From positions 1 through 64,000 of the forward strand of contig NZ_LLWE01000041.1 of the NCBI RefSeq assembly GCF_001562055.1: a DNA stretch of 64,000 bases, read 5' to 3'. The DNA is from Polycladidibacter stylochi. GTDB taxonomy: Bacteria > Pseudomonadota > Alphaproteobacteria > Rhizobiales > Stappiaceae. The position numbers and the translations under genes are program-made. The first letter of the stretch is position 1, and each line of letters starts with the position of its first letter. Of this stretch, positions 9,180-17,527 are shown one piece after another. The notes below the pieces were generated by a model. It had not been told where the DNA came from. It saw nothing but the letters and a program-made list of their open reading frames with translations, and ran no database searches.

Positions 9180-9497
9180 TCATAGAAGTGGGGATGGAGG
9201 GCACTTCCGTTCCACTGATTGGATCCAGTCATGACGCTTGCCCTTCGTAAACATGCGCATAATTTCAAAGCCCTTAAGGCTTGTAGCTTCGGTCTGTAGG
9301 GACTTAAAATCCTGTATCGGCTTGATCGCGATTTCAGTTTGCTTTGAGCGCCTCAAGGCTCCGGCAAGCAAGCGTTTGCCGTTTTTCTGCCACTTTTGGA
9401 ATTAAACAGAAAACAATCGTATCGCCACGCTTATCAATGATCCGATACTAGCATTTCCCTTGACTCGCAATCTTTACATATGTTTCGTCACACTTAC
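9180..9497 (-). pseudogene. IS6-family transposase remnant (C-terminal part)
   Basis: Read on the minus strand from about 9497, the sequence gives CDETYVKIASQGKC, a stop codon, then YRIIDKRGDTIVFCLI, and later, in another frame, KGFEIMRMFTKGKR. These match the DDE core (W-x-x-DETY-x-K, YRAVDKxGDT) and the C-terminal GIEIMHMIxKGQ segment of IS6-family transposases. An internal stop and frameshifts show it is dead. It lies between two unrelated GntR genes. Confidence 0.8.
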
Positions 9498-9513
9498 GAA
9501 AACAGAATATCCA

Positions 9514-10236
9514 TTAAAGCCCGATTTTTGCTTTGCTGCGAATATCGTCCTCGAAGAAGGTAATGTGACCGCGCATGGCCTCTCTGGCAAGTTCAGGATC
9601 GCGTGAGCGAATGGCCTCCAGCACGTGGCGATGCTCTTTGAGTCCCTTTTCGACAGCAACATTCGGCAGCAAATTATAAAGGCCCCGTACAAGGTTGATA
9701 CCTATTAGTATCTGCGGCTGTATCGCTTCGAAAATAGCAACTGCAAATTCGTTTTTAGAAGCTTTCATAATGGCACGGTGAAAATCAAGGTCATCCTCAA
9801 CAGTGCCCAAAGAGTGCGGCCCGTCTTTCACAATTTGGGCCAGTGCGGCTTCCATTGCTTCCATGTCGCTTGGTTCCCAGCGCTGCGCCGCGAGTGCTGC
9901 CATTTCACCTTCAAATAACATACGGGCTTCATGGCACTTTAAAACATCGCTCATGCCGGTGATTTGAAAGTCATGAATGGGGCCAAGCGGCGTTTGGACA
10001 ACATTCTCGCCCGCACGCCCTTTGATAACGAAACTTCCCGAGCCGCGAATGGTTTCAATACGACCATTATCGCGCAACTGCTCCATTACACGGCGGATAA
10101 CCGATCTGGAAACGCCAAATTGCTGGCTAAGCTCTATTTCGGTCGGCAGTTTTAACCCTTCCGGGAACTCTCCTGCATCAATGAGCCCTGCAATTTCCTG
10201 GTATACTTTGTGAGAGAGTTTCGCTGGTCGAACCAC
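9514..10236 (-). CDS. FadR-type GntR regulator of the TRAP/dehydratase operon
   Basis: This 240-residue protein has an N-terminal winged helix (LPTEIELSQQFGVSRSVIRRVMEQL) and an FCD domain (DDLDFHRAIMKASKN, EHRHVLEAIRSRD). It uses a GTG start. It lies directly after the TRAP transporter genes on the same strand, from which a terminator-like hairpin separates it, so it may be transcribed by read-through or from its own promoter. By position it most likely senses the sugar acid or a breakdown product handled by this operon. Confidence 0.8.
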   Translation of the reverse strand: MVRPAKLSHKVYQEIAGLIDAGEFPEGLKLPTEIELSQQFGVSRSVIRRVMEQLRDNGRIETIRGSGSFVIKGRAGENVVQTPLGPIHDFQITGMSDVLKCHEARMLFEGEMAALAAQRWEPSDMEAMEAALAQIVKDGPHSLGTVEDDLDFHRAIMKASKNEFAVAIFEAIQPQILIGINLVRGLYNLLPNVAVEKGLKEHRHVLEAIRSRDPELAREAMRGHITFFEDDIRSKAKIGL

Positions 10237-10261
10237 AATAAGGCCTGTTTACTACGGAAAA

Positions 10262-10281
10262 GCCCCCCATAAGATAGGGGC
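10262..10281 (-). terminator. Rho-independent terminator after dctM
   Basis: The GCCCC...GGGGC stem is followed on the minus strand by TTTTCC. It sits between the dctM stop codon and the downstream GntR gene, so it would end or weaken the TRAP operon transcript. Confidence 0.6.
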
Positions 10282-10311
10282 CTTTGCATTACTATCAGAT
10301 TTCAACCGAAA

Positions 10312-11598
10312 TCACTGCGCAAGAGATGGCAGGAAAGTTGATATGGTTGGTACATATGTAATCAGAGCCATCGACACAAGCATTGCAAACAAGAAGGGTA
10401 TAACTTTCTTGATGATAGCTTCAACTTTGACCTCCGAAATTGTACTTGCAACAAACAAGTTGATACCAACGGGCGGCGTACAAAAACCGATTGCAAGATT
10501 ACATGTCATGATAATACCAAAATGCAACGGGTCAATACCAACAGCTTCAACAACAGGGAGTAAAATCGGTGCCAGAATGATGATAGCTGCAACCGGCTCC
10601 ATAAACATGCCCACCACAAGCAGCAGCAAATTCACTAGCATCATAATCACAACCATGCTGTTGGAAATGCCGGCAATCCAGTCGGCCAATTGTACCGGAA
10701 CTTGCTGAATGGTCAACAACCGGCCAAACGCAAAGGCCATAACCACCATAATCATAACTGTTGCCGAAACCATGCCGCTTTTGACAAAAATTCCGGTTAA
10801 ATCCTGTAGTTTTATCTCCTTATAAATGAATATGGAGACGAACAACGCGTAAATAACTGCAACACCTGCCGCTTCAGTTGGTGTGAAAACACCGCCGTAA
10901 ATACCACCAAGAATGATGACGGGAACAATAAGCGCCCATATGCCGCTTTTGCCATCACCAACTTCCATGATGCTATCATCTTGCTGGAGCCGGGTCGGGG
11001 CCTGATAGTTTTTATGCACAATCAGGCGGGCGACTACCATATAGCTAAGACCAAACAATATCCCGGGCAAGATACCGGCTAGGAACAAACTTCCCAAGGA
11101 AACATTGGCCGTAACACCGTAGATGATAAGGGGAATGGAAGGCGGTATCATAACACCGAGCATGCCCGAGGCCGCTGTGAGCGCCGCTGAAAAATCGCGC
11201 CGATAACCGCGTTTTTCCATCTCGGGTATCATGTTGGAGCCAATCGCGGCAACTGTGGCAGGCGATGAGCCGGAGATTGCCGCAAAGAACATGGAGGAAA
11301 GCACGTTCACATAGGCAAGGCCAGCGCGCACATTACCTACCAAAGAGTTGGCAGCAGCCACAATGCGCTTGGAGAGACCACCGGCAAGCATGATTTCACC
11401 TGCCAGAATAAACATGGGCACCGCAACAAGGGGAAAATTATCGGCGCCAACGATAGCATTTTTAATCAACAGTGTTGATTTAGGCGTACCGGCAACAAAC
11501 TCCATGACCACCAATGTGGCCAGACCGATTGAGACCCCCAAGGGAGTGCCCAGAATAATTGCGATGAAGAAAACGCCAAAAAGGACAAGCGTGCTCAT
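10312..11598 (-). CDS. dctM: TRAP transporter large permease (DctM type)
   Basis: The 428-residue, highly hydrophobic protein is the 12-helix channel subunit of a tripartite ATP-independent periplasmic transporter, which uses a sodium gradient to import organic or sugar acids. Family signatures are visible: PMFILAGEIMLAGGLSKRIV, ISGSSPATVAAIGSNMIPEM, GMLGVMIPPSIPLIIYGV and CTPPVGINLFVAS. Its ATG overlaps the stop of the small permease (ATGA), so the two membrane subunits are translationally coupled. Confidence 0.93.
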   Translation of the reverse strand: MSTLVLFGVFFIAIILGTPLGVSIGLATLVVMEFVAGTPKSTLLIKNAIVGADNFPLVAVPMFILAGEIMLAGGLSKRIVAAANSLVGNVRAGLAYVNVLSSMFFAAISGSSPATVAAIGSNMIPEMEKRGYRRDFSAALTAASGMLGVMIPPSIPLIIYGVTANVSLGSLFLAGILPGILFGLSYMVVARLIVHKNYQAPTRLQQDDSIMEVGDGKSGIWALIVPVIILGGIYGGVFTPTEAAGVAVIYALFVSIFIYKEIKLQDLTGIFVKSGMVSATVMIMVVMAFAFGRLLTIQQVPVQLADWIAGISNSMVVIMMLVNLLLLVVGMFMEPVAAIIILAPILLPVVEAVGIDPLHFGIIMTCNLAIGFCTPPVGINLFVASTISEVKVEAIIKKVIPFLFAMLVSMALITYVPTISTFLPSLAQ

Positions 11599-12110
11599 TG
11601 TTCCTGACCTTTCATGTTACGGATGTTTTTCAAATCTTCCAGGATATTTTGCAATAAGCGGTAGGCAGAAAGCGCTGAGCCAATGGGGAGCGTTGCATAC
11701 ATCCAGCCCTGGCCAACTTGTCCGCCAATAATTGGCCAGCTCATAACAACCGAGGTTTGGCGCAAAATAAAAGGCTTGGTGACTTGCTCATAGCCCAAGT
11801 AGCCGATCCAAAGGAAAAACAGGAGCATAACAATTTGAATAGCGATATTGATTTGTGTTTTTCTTAAGTCTGAAAACAAATCAACCACAACCGTTATGCG
11901 AATGTGTTGTCTAGTTTTGAAAGCGTATGCAATACCTATCCAGATTGTCCAAATGAATGTCCAGCGCACAAATTCTTCCGACCAGACAAGTGAATTTTGC
12001 AGGGCATAACGCATAAACACCTGAAGGCCGATGAAAATAACCATACTGGCCATGGCGGCGGCAATGAACCACCTCTCCAGGTTCTCATCAAGTAGTTTTA
12101 AAAAGCGCAT
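11595..12110 (-). CDS. dctQ: TRAP transporter small permease (DctQ type)
   Basis: This is the four-helix small membrane subunit of the TRAP complex, with typical segments FMRYALQNSLVWSEEFVRW and RIGIAYAFKTRQHIR-like residues (here WIGIAYAFKTRQHIRI). I place the start at the ATG at 12110 (MRFLKLLDEN). The upstream in-frame ATG at 12170 lies inside a strong hairpin, has no ribosome binding site and would add a non-family tail of 20 residues. The gene overlaps dctM by four bases. Confidence 0.88.
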   Translation of the reverse strand: MRFLKLLDENLERWFIAAAMASMVIFIGLQVFMRYALQNSLVWSEEFVRWTFIWTIWIGIAYAFKTRQHIRITVVVDLFSDLRKTQINIAIQIVMLLFFLWIGYLGYEQVTKPFILRQTSVVMSWPIIGGQVGQGWMYATLPIGSALSAYRLLQNILEDLKNIRNMKGQEQ

Positions 12111-12150
12111 GTTAGAACTCGCTTGCTTTTCTTTGGAGAAAAAGACCAGA

Positions 12151-12177
12151 GGGGGCCATATTTTAACCATGGCCCCC
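12151..12177 (-). terminator. Hairpin between dctP and dctQ
   Basis: GGGGGCCAT and ATGGCCCCC form a perfect 9-bp stem with a 9-base loop, 17 bases after the dctP stop. On the minus strand a CTTTTTC run follows a few bases later. It probably acts as a partial terminator or RNA stabiliser so that the binding protein is made in excess of the membrane subunits. Confidence 0.6.
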
Positions 12178-12194
12178 GTTTTGTTCTTCAGCTC

Positions 12195-13193
12195 TTAGTT
12201 GCTAGAAGCCTTGGCGACTGCATCTTTCAAAACCTTGTAGGTTTCTTCGCCAATCATTGCAGCCAGCTCACCTTCAATTTCAGAGATCTTGGCTTGGAAC
12301 GCACCGATTTGCTGCGGAGAAAGCGCATTGACTTTCGTACCGGTTTCTTCGATTTGTTTCACGTAGCCAGCTTCTTCCTTGTCGATCACATCAAGCTGGT
12401 AGCGCAGCGCATCTTGCAAGGTCGCTTTGACTTCACCCTGAATTTCTGTTGGAAGATTTTCCATAGATTCCGGGTTGGCCAACACAATGTATGCACTGTA
12501 AACGTGGTTTGTTAGCGAAACGTAATCTTGTACTTCATACATGCGGTTCGCTACGATGTTGATGAGCGGGTTTTCCTGACCATCGACAACTTTTTGTTGC
12601 AGTGCCGAATATAGCTCGGAAAATGCCATTGGAGTTGGGTTGGCACCCAAATGCTTGAACACGGCAATGTGGGCATCAACCGGCATCGTGCGGATTTTAA
12701 TGCCTTTCAAATCATCCGGTTTGGTGATTGGGCGCACATTGTTGGTGATTTGGCGGAAACCACCTTCGAACCAGCCAATAGAAGTCAGGCCCATTGGCTC
12801 AAGACGTGTGTTCAAGTAATCACCGAATTCACCATTGAGCACTTCAAGGGCGACATTCCGGTCCGGGAAAATGTAAGGAATACCCGGTGCTGAGAATGCT
12901 TTATCCCATGGCGCAAGCTTGGAAACGGTTGGCATCGCCAAATCAAGCGTACCATCTTGAACCAGTTCAACCAGCTCACGGTCGTTACCCATTTGTCCGC
13001 CTGGGTAAAGTGTTACTTCTACCTGGCCATTGGTGCGCTTTTCAAGTTCGTTCTTGAAGTAGATCGCTGCAAGGTTAATTGGGTTTTCTTCACCAATTGC
13101 CGCATGGGCCATAGATAAAGTGTAGTCGGCGGCTTGGCTGAGGGCCGTTGTTGCCATTAATAGGGCTGGTGCCAGTGCGAGAATTTTCTTCAT
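12195..13193 (-). CDS. dctP: TRAP transporter substrate-binding protein (DctP/SiaP family)
   Basis: This periplasmic binding protein has a clear signal peptide (MKKILALAPALLMATTALSQA). Family signatures include LKGIKIRTMPVD, with the carboxylate-binding Arg, and NPTPMAFSELYSALQQKVVD. The start at 13193 has a GGAGG site; a longer reading into the upstream hairpin is not credible. Coming directly after the enolase-superfamily gene, it most likely binds a sugar acid. The SiaP-like motif alone does not prove sialic acid as ligand because many DctP proteins share it. Confidence 0.92.
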   Translation of the reverse strand: MKKILALAPALLMATTALSQAADYTLSMAHAAIGEENPINLAAIYFKNELEKRTNGQVEVTLYPGGQMGNDRELVELVQDGTLDLAMPTVSKLAPWDKAFSAPGIPYIFPDRNVALEVLNGEFGDYLNTRLEPMGLTSIGWFEGGFRQITNNVRPITKPDDLKGIKIRTMPVDAHIAVFKHLGANPTPMAFSELYSALQQKVVDGQENPLINIVANRMYEVQDYVSLTNHVYSAYIVLANPESMENLPTEIQGEVKATLQDALRYQLDVIDKEEAGYVKQIEETGTKVNALSPQQIGAFQAKISEIEGELAAMIGEETYKVLKDAVAKASSN

Positions 13194-13210
13194 TTTTTCC
13201 TCCGTTAGAA

Positions 13211-13235
13211 CCTGCGGGTCTCCCGGACCCGCAGG
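13211..13235. terminator. Hairpin between the dehydratase gene and dctP
   Basis: CCTGCGGGTC and GACCCGCAGG form a perfect 10-bp stem with a 5-base loop. On the minus (operon) strand it lies just 5' of the dctP ribosome binding site with no U-run, so an RNA-processing or stabilising role is more likely than termination there. Confidence 0.6.
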
Positions 13236-13249
13236 CAAATTTGTTTTAT

Positions 13250-14305
13250 TTATTTTGTTTGGTATTGGGCGAGCAGTTCAAAATCGAGCTCTACGCCGTG
13301 ACCGGGGCGCTCAGAAGCTGTGGTGTAGCCATCAACAAACGTGATCGGGTTTTTCAAGAAGCGCTCAAGGCCAAAGCCGTGAATTTCCAGCAAGCTACCA
13401 TTCGGTATCGCGGCCAACAGCTGCAGGTTCAGGTCATGCACGCCATGCGATGTCACTTGAAGATTGTAGGATTCTGCCAGTCTTGCGATTTTCAGCCATG
13501 GCGTAATACCACCACAAGTGGCAACGTCCGGCTCTACAAAGGTAACACCCTCGGCACTAATGAGATGGCGGAACTCTTCAAGGTTATGGAAGTTCTCGCC
13601 GGCTGCAATTGGCACACCGCCCTCGCGCTGGATGCGGGCATAGCCTGTAATGTCATCCGGATTGGTTGGTTCTTCAAGCCAATGAATGTTGTAGTCGGCC
13701 ATTTTTCGTGCCGCTTGAATGGCCACATCTACCGGCCAGATCATGTTGGCATCAACCATAAAGGTGATATCGTCGCCAATGAGTTCACGTACAGCGCGCA
13801 CCCGGTCGATATCTTCGGAAAGCTTTTCACGGCCAACCTTCATTTTGATGGCTTTCAAGCCCTTTGCCAAATTGTCTTGTGTTTGTTGCAACAACTGGTC
13901 AATCGGCATTTGCAAATCAATACCGCCGGCATAGGCCTTAACTTTAGGATTGTTGCCACCCATCAGTTTCCAAAGTGGAGTTTTAAAGCTGCGTGCTTTT
14001 AAATCCCACAGGGCAACATCAACAGCTGCAATGGCAAATGCAGCAATACCGCCGCGGCCCACAAAATGCAGATGCCACCAGCTTTTCTGCCAAAGGTTTT
14101 CAATGCAATCTTCATCAGCATTAAGCAAAATTGGCTTAATATCTTCTTCAATCAAACAAGCAACAGCTTTTGAGCCGGCATTTACTGTGTAGGTATAACC
14201 AAGCCCCTCATTGCCTTCATCGTCGGTAATGCGGACAGTCACCATACCAAAATGGGTCATAATCCCATGGGTAGAATCCGACAGTACTGTGGGGAGTGGG
14301 ATCAT
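13250..14305 (-). CDS. Enolase-superfamily (mandelate racemase-type) sugar-acid dehydratase
   Basis: The protein belongs to the mandelate racemase/muconate lactonizing group. It has a capping domain, a barrel Lys pair (AIKMKVG), a metal-binding Asp (FMVDANMIW), a metal-binding Glu (HWLEEP) and a further one (AAGENF), and a C-terminal His (TSHGVHDLN). Members abstract a proton next to a carboxylate, usually dehydrating an acid sugar such as a galactarate or gluconate type. Together with the TRAP genes it forms a sugar-acid uptake and breakdown operon. The usable ATG at 14305 has no ribosome binding site. An ATG at 14338 with GGTGAG upstream is in frame and gives MAIQNV, a TAA stop at 14318-14320, then VDHF, which is what the missing N-terminus should look like. 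The gene may be impaired or carry a sequencing error. Confidence 0.85.
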   Translation of the reverse strand: MIPLPTVLSDSTHGIMTHFGMVTVRITDDEGNEGLGYTYTVNAGSKAVACLIEEDIKPILLNADEDCIENLWQKSWWHLHFVGRGGIAAFAIAAVDVALWDLKARSFKTPLWKLMGGNNPKVKAYAGGIDLQMPIDQLLQQTQDNLAKGLKAIKMKVGREKLSEDIDRVRAVRELIGDDITFMVDANMIWPVDVAIQAARKMADYNIHWLEEPTNPDDITGYARIQREGGVPIAAGENFHNLEEFRHLISAEGVTFVEPDVATCGGITPWLKIARLAESYNLQVTSHGVHDLNLQLLAAIPNGSLLEIHGFGLERFLKNPITFVDGYTTASERPGHGVELDFELLAQYQTK

Positions 14306-14615
14306 AAAATGATCAACTTATACGTTTTGTATTGCCATTACGCTCACCAGTTACTTTTCTCGATTGAGATTTTGGAAAACCGCGAATGATGTTCGTTTAT
14401 TTAGCTTATTTATCTTCGCAGTTATCTAATGAGGTTGATAAGCACATGATTATCAGGGAGATACTAGTGTATAAATACATATAATAGGATTTATTAGGTA
14501 ATTTATTTGTTTGTTGAATAACTCATTAAGAACATTAATAGAGTCTGAAGTTGGTATAAGCTGGTGCTATTATTGCGCTGTTGTTAGCTTGTTTTATTTA
14601 CGTGGTGTTAGGGCT

Positions 14616-14758
14616 GTTCTTCCTAACCAACAACGCTGTGTAATCGTCATTCGCTTACTGTGTCTCTACGTTTTTGCTAGGCGGAGAAAAACTACAATGC
14701 TTGAGGGCTGAAGTGCGCCCACAAAGTGCTACTGTGGCCTCAATCAGGTTAAATTGGC
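14616..14758 (-). repeat. Fossil dispersed repeat, copy 3
   Basis: It contains GAAGTGCGCCCACAAAGTG followed by GGCCTCAATCAGGTTAAATTGG, matching copies 1 and 4. The minus-strand reading is YSQFNLIEATVALCGRTS. Apart from this and the upstream AT-rich promoter region of the dehydratase gene, nothing else is recognised in 14306-14782. Confidence 0.6.
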
Positions 14759-14782
14759 TATACAAACATTAAGATAATAAAC

Positions 14783-15208
14783 CTACAGCGCTCTGTAAGT
14801 TAAATACGAGACAACATTGCACGATTTACTGTTTGTACTATAAGCTTCTACCCACACTTCCCAATAGCTATACATTTTCATATGGAAGTTTTTTGCAAAA
14901 AAACTGTACTGATTTGCCTCGTATTTCTCCAGTAAATCACTTCTGTTTCTTGATTTTATACTTTCAACGAAGCCATTTTCTTTCAATATAACTGAGAATT
15001 TACCGTAATCATTCCCGCAGTAGCGAGAAATCATATTGGAAATATTTGTATGCTGTATTCCTGAGCGCTGCGCTTCTATGATTTTTGACCTTATGCTTGC
15101 ATCCAGACCGTTGGCTTTATTTCGTATGAAAGTAAAGTAAAATAGGCCAATAATGAATACAAGTATGCCTAGAATTAAAACAACGTATTTTGATTTTCGA
15201 TAATTCAT
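14783..15208 (-). CDS. Hypothetical membrane-anchored protein
   Basis: This 141-residue protein has one N-terminal membrane segment (YVVLILGILVFIIGLFYFTF) after a short basic lead, then a soluble domain with two Cys residues that would lie outside the cytoplasm. I do not recognise a family. It is AT-rich and stands alone between a fossil repeat and the hipBA locus, which suggests horizontal transfer. Confidence 0.55.
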   Translation of the reverse strand: MNYRKSKYVVLILGILVFIIGLFYFTFIRNKANGLDASIRSKIIEAQRSGIQHTNISNMISRYCGNDYGKFSVILKENGFVESIKSRNRSDLLEKYEANQYSFFAKNFHMKMYSYWEVWVEAYSTNSKSCNVVSYLTYRAL

Positions 15209-15450
15209 CCTAATAAAAACCTAGTATATTGATTAAACATAAGAACTTAAATCTAACAGTTTTCAAGTATAAATTAACAAAATATATTTTCAAGAATGGA
15301 TTCGTCATCTCGTGATGAAAACTACGATAGAAAATGATTGGGGGGATTACCGGATCAATTACTAGCCCCAGAATTTACCGCCTCTGCTATCCTATCAAAC
15401 AGGCCCGAATGATTACTGGACAACACTCAAAGAGATGCTTATTTATAAAT

Positions 15451-15500
15451 TGCCTTTGAATATAATGTACAATATAATGGCATTAATGCGGAATATTCGA
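15451..15500 (+). promoter_or_regulatory. hipBA promoter and operator region
   Basis: TATAAT-like hexamers (AATATAATG twice) are followed by a palindromic GAATATTC at 15491-15498, immediately before hipB. HipB-type antitoxins repress their own promoter by binding such dyads. The 20-mer at 15479-15498 matches the reverse complement of the sequence upstream of repA (23817-23836) at 16 of 20 positions. Confidence 0.45.
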
Positions 15501-15513
15501 GATATATGCCAAT

Positions 15514-15810
15514 ATGGAAGCATTTAAGTTAAAATCGCCGTCAGAAGTCACGCTTGAGATCGGCGCACGACTCAAGCGTCGCCGGATACGTGAAAACCTC
15601 ACACAAAGAGAGCTTGCTGCCAAAAGTGGTGTTTCTTATAGCTCGTTGCGTTTGATGGAAAATGAAGGCAAAGGCGCTTTAGAGGCCTTTTTACTCGTCG
15701 CCTTTGTCCTTGATGCAGATCACGAATTTGACATGCTTTTCCCAACACCGGAGCCCAGTAGCATTGAGGAAGTGGTTGAAAATAGCGAACGCAAAAGGGT
15801 TCGAAAATGA
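15514..15810 (+). CDS. hipB: HipB-like antitoxin (XRE-family HTH)
   Basis: This 98-residue DNA-binding protein has a Cro/CI-type helix-turn-helix at residues 15-65 (IGARLKRRRIRENLTQRELAAKSGVSYSSLR, given here only in outline) and a charged tail. It is the antitoxin and autorepressor of the pair. Its stop overlaps the hipA start (ATGA). Such coupling is normal for HipBA operons. Confidence 0.85.
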   Translation: MEAFKLKSPSEVTLEIGARLKRRRIRENLTQRELAAKSGVSYSSLRLMENEGKGALEAFLLVAFVLDADHEFDMLFPTPEPSSIEEVVENSERKRVRK

Positions 15811-17132
15811 AAGTTCATCAAGAGATCAATCGATTATCCGTTGGCTTAGAGCTTGAAGGACAATTCAGAAAACTGGGTGAATTAGCTTGGAGTAAAAAGG
15901 AGCGATGCGCCTACTTTCAGTTTTCAAATGACTTCATTGAAAAGCCTCTACTGATCTCTCCCTTTCATTTGCCTGTCAAACCAGGTTTGCATCAAGCAAC
16001 TCAAGATCCATTTAGCGGTCTACATGGGTTGTTTAACGACAGTCTGCCAGATGGCTGGGGACGGCTACTTCTCAATAAAAAACTACAGAACATGGGGTTT
16101 GATTACCGCCGGTTTTCACCGCTCGAACGGCTTGCTGCTGTTGGTGAAAGTGGTATGGGAGCACTCACCTATCAGCCTGTTTTAGAAGGTGATGAACAGA
16201 TCATGGGCCGATCTAATCTTGATTGGATCGCTGATGAAATTAAAAAAATCCAACAAGACATCCCAAGCGCTGAATTGGATTTTTTACAAAAAGCTCAAGG
16301 CAGCTCAGGAGGGGCGCGCCCTAAAATTATGGTTGGGATTAACCGGGAAACAGATGGTGTCCGTTTGGACTTTGGCAAGCCTCTGCCCTGTGGCTATGAG
16401 CACTGGATGGTCAAGTTTGCTAGCCAATATGACCCCCATGAGATTGGTGTAGAAGAGCACGCCTATGCTTTAATGGCAAAAGCCGCTGGAGTGCAGATGG
16501 CTGATACAACCGTTATTGAAACCTCGAAGGGCAATAGACTGTTTGCCACCAAACGGTTTGATCGCGTGCCATCGGGACGCCTACACATGCATACTGCGAG
16601 TGGGCTTGTAAACGCAGCGCATACAGCTCCCACGCTAGATTACACAGAGCTTCTCAAGCTAACAAGAATGATGACTCGTGATCAGGGCGAAGTATCGCAA
16701 ATGTTTAAAAGGATGGTCTTTAATGTTTTTGCTCAAAATAGAGATGACCATGCAAAAAACCATGCTTTTTTAATGGGTGGCACAGGCCAGTGGTATTTAT
16801 CACCTACCTATGATTTAACCCTCTCGGATGGGATTAATGGTGAACATACCACTTCGATCGCCAATGAGGGCTTAAAGCCTGGTGAAGAACACATTATGCG
16901 TGTTGCCAAAAGTGCCTCTATTGCTGAAAAGCAGGCGAAACAAATCGTTGATGAGGTTCGTTGCGCAGTCGATGGCTGGCCAAAGTTTGCACAAGAAGCA
17001 GGCCTGTCAAATCAAAGAGCTCATGCCGTTGATACCGCCTTAAATGGGCCCCGTGCTTCTAGACAAGCAGAGCGCAGCACAGTGTTACCTGACCAGTCTG
17101 GCCCGAGTTTGAAACCATCCTTGAGCAGATGA
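15807..17132 (+). CDS. hipA: HipA-type serine/threonine kinase toxin
   Basis: The 441-residue protein has the HipA N-terminal subdomain (GLFNDSLPDGWGRLLL) and kinase core. A Gly-rich GSSGGARPK loop lies near residue 172, the catalytic loop NRDDHAKNHAF near 312 and the metal-binding YDLT near 336, so it appears active. E. coli HipA phosphorylates glutamyl-tRNA synthetase and slows growth to give persisters; other HipA homologues use other targets. Residues after about 410 form a low-complexity tail not usual in the family. On a plasmid-like replicon it may serve as an addiction module. Confidence 0.9.
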   Translation: MKVHQEINRLSVGLELEGQFRKLGELAWSKKERCAYFQFSNDFIEKPLLISPFHLPVKPGLHQATQDPFSGLHGLFNDSLPDGWGRLLLNKKLQNMGFDYRRFSPLERLAAVGESGMGALTYQPVLEGDEQIMGRSNLDWIADEIKKIQQDIPSAELDFLQKAQGSSGGARPKIMVGINRETDGVRLDFGKPLPCGYEHWMVKFASQYDPHEIGVEEHAYALMAKAAGVQMADTTVIETSKGNRLFATKRFDRVPSGRLHMHTASGLVNAAHTAPTLDYTELLKLTRMMTRDQGEVSQMFKRMVFNVFAQNRDDHAKNHAFLMGGTGQWYLSPTYDLTLSDGINGEHTTSIANEGLKPGEEHIMRVAKSASIAEKQAKQIVDEVRCAVDGWPKFAQEAGLSNQRAHAVDTALNGPRASRQAERSTVLPDQSGPSLKPSLSR

Positions 17133-17339
17133 CTACCCTCACCCCGAACGATGGGGGTTTACGGCAATTTGGATAAAAACATCACGTATCTATTCACAGT
17201 TAGGTTCGTTCACTCAACATAAAGCGAAAGGAGCGATGCGCAAATAGCTTGGTAAGAAGCCACCCAAGCCAAAACATGCTGCGAAAAATACTCCCTAACA
17301 TTAAAAAAGGGTTAGCCCGGTTCCATCTGTTGTTTGCAG

Positions 17340-17490
17340 GCACAATAGCGTTTCCCTAAACGCAATTCAGGCGTGAAGCTCAAAGAGGTGATTGAAGTGA
17401 AGCACCTTTGTTCCACCAACCACGGATTGGATACAGTCATCAAACTGGCACTTCTTGAATATTCGTCAAAATTCACCAACAGGGGTTACT
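17340..17490 (-). pseudogene. IS6-family element end, decayed
   Basis: The sequence lines up with the end of the IS6 remnant at 9160-9260: CAATTCAGGC...GAAG(T)TC, then GGATTGGATACAGTCAT against TGATTGGATCCAGTCAT, in the same orientation. No intact reading frame remains. The rest of the 17133-17527 gap is non-coding and may belong to the same lost element. Confidence 0.6.
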
Positions 17491-17527
17491 GCTGGGTCAA
17501 TTTAATCCTAGGCGATAAATAACACCT

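Noticed and set aside
10312-13193. Sialic-acid-specific TRAP transporter (SiaPQM)
   Set aside because: The binding-protein motifs are shared by many DctP proteins, and the operon partner is a sugar-acid dehydratase, not sialate enzymes.
13148-14002. 284-codon open frame on the plus strand opposite the dehydratase gene
   Set aside because: It is antisense to a well-supported gene, Cys/His-rich without motifs, and has no ribosome site.
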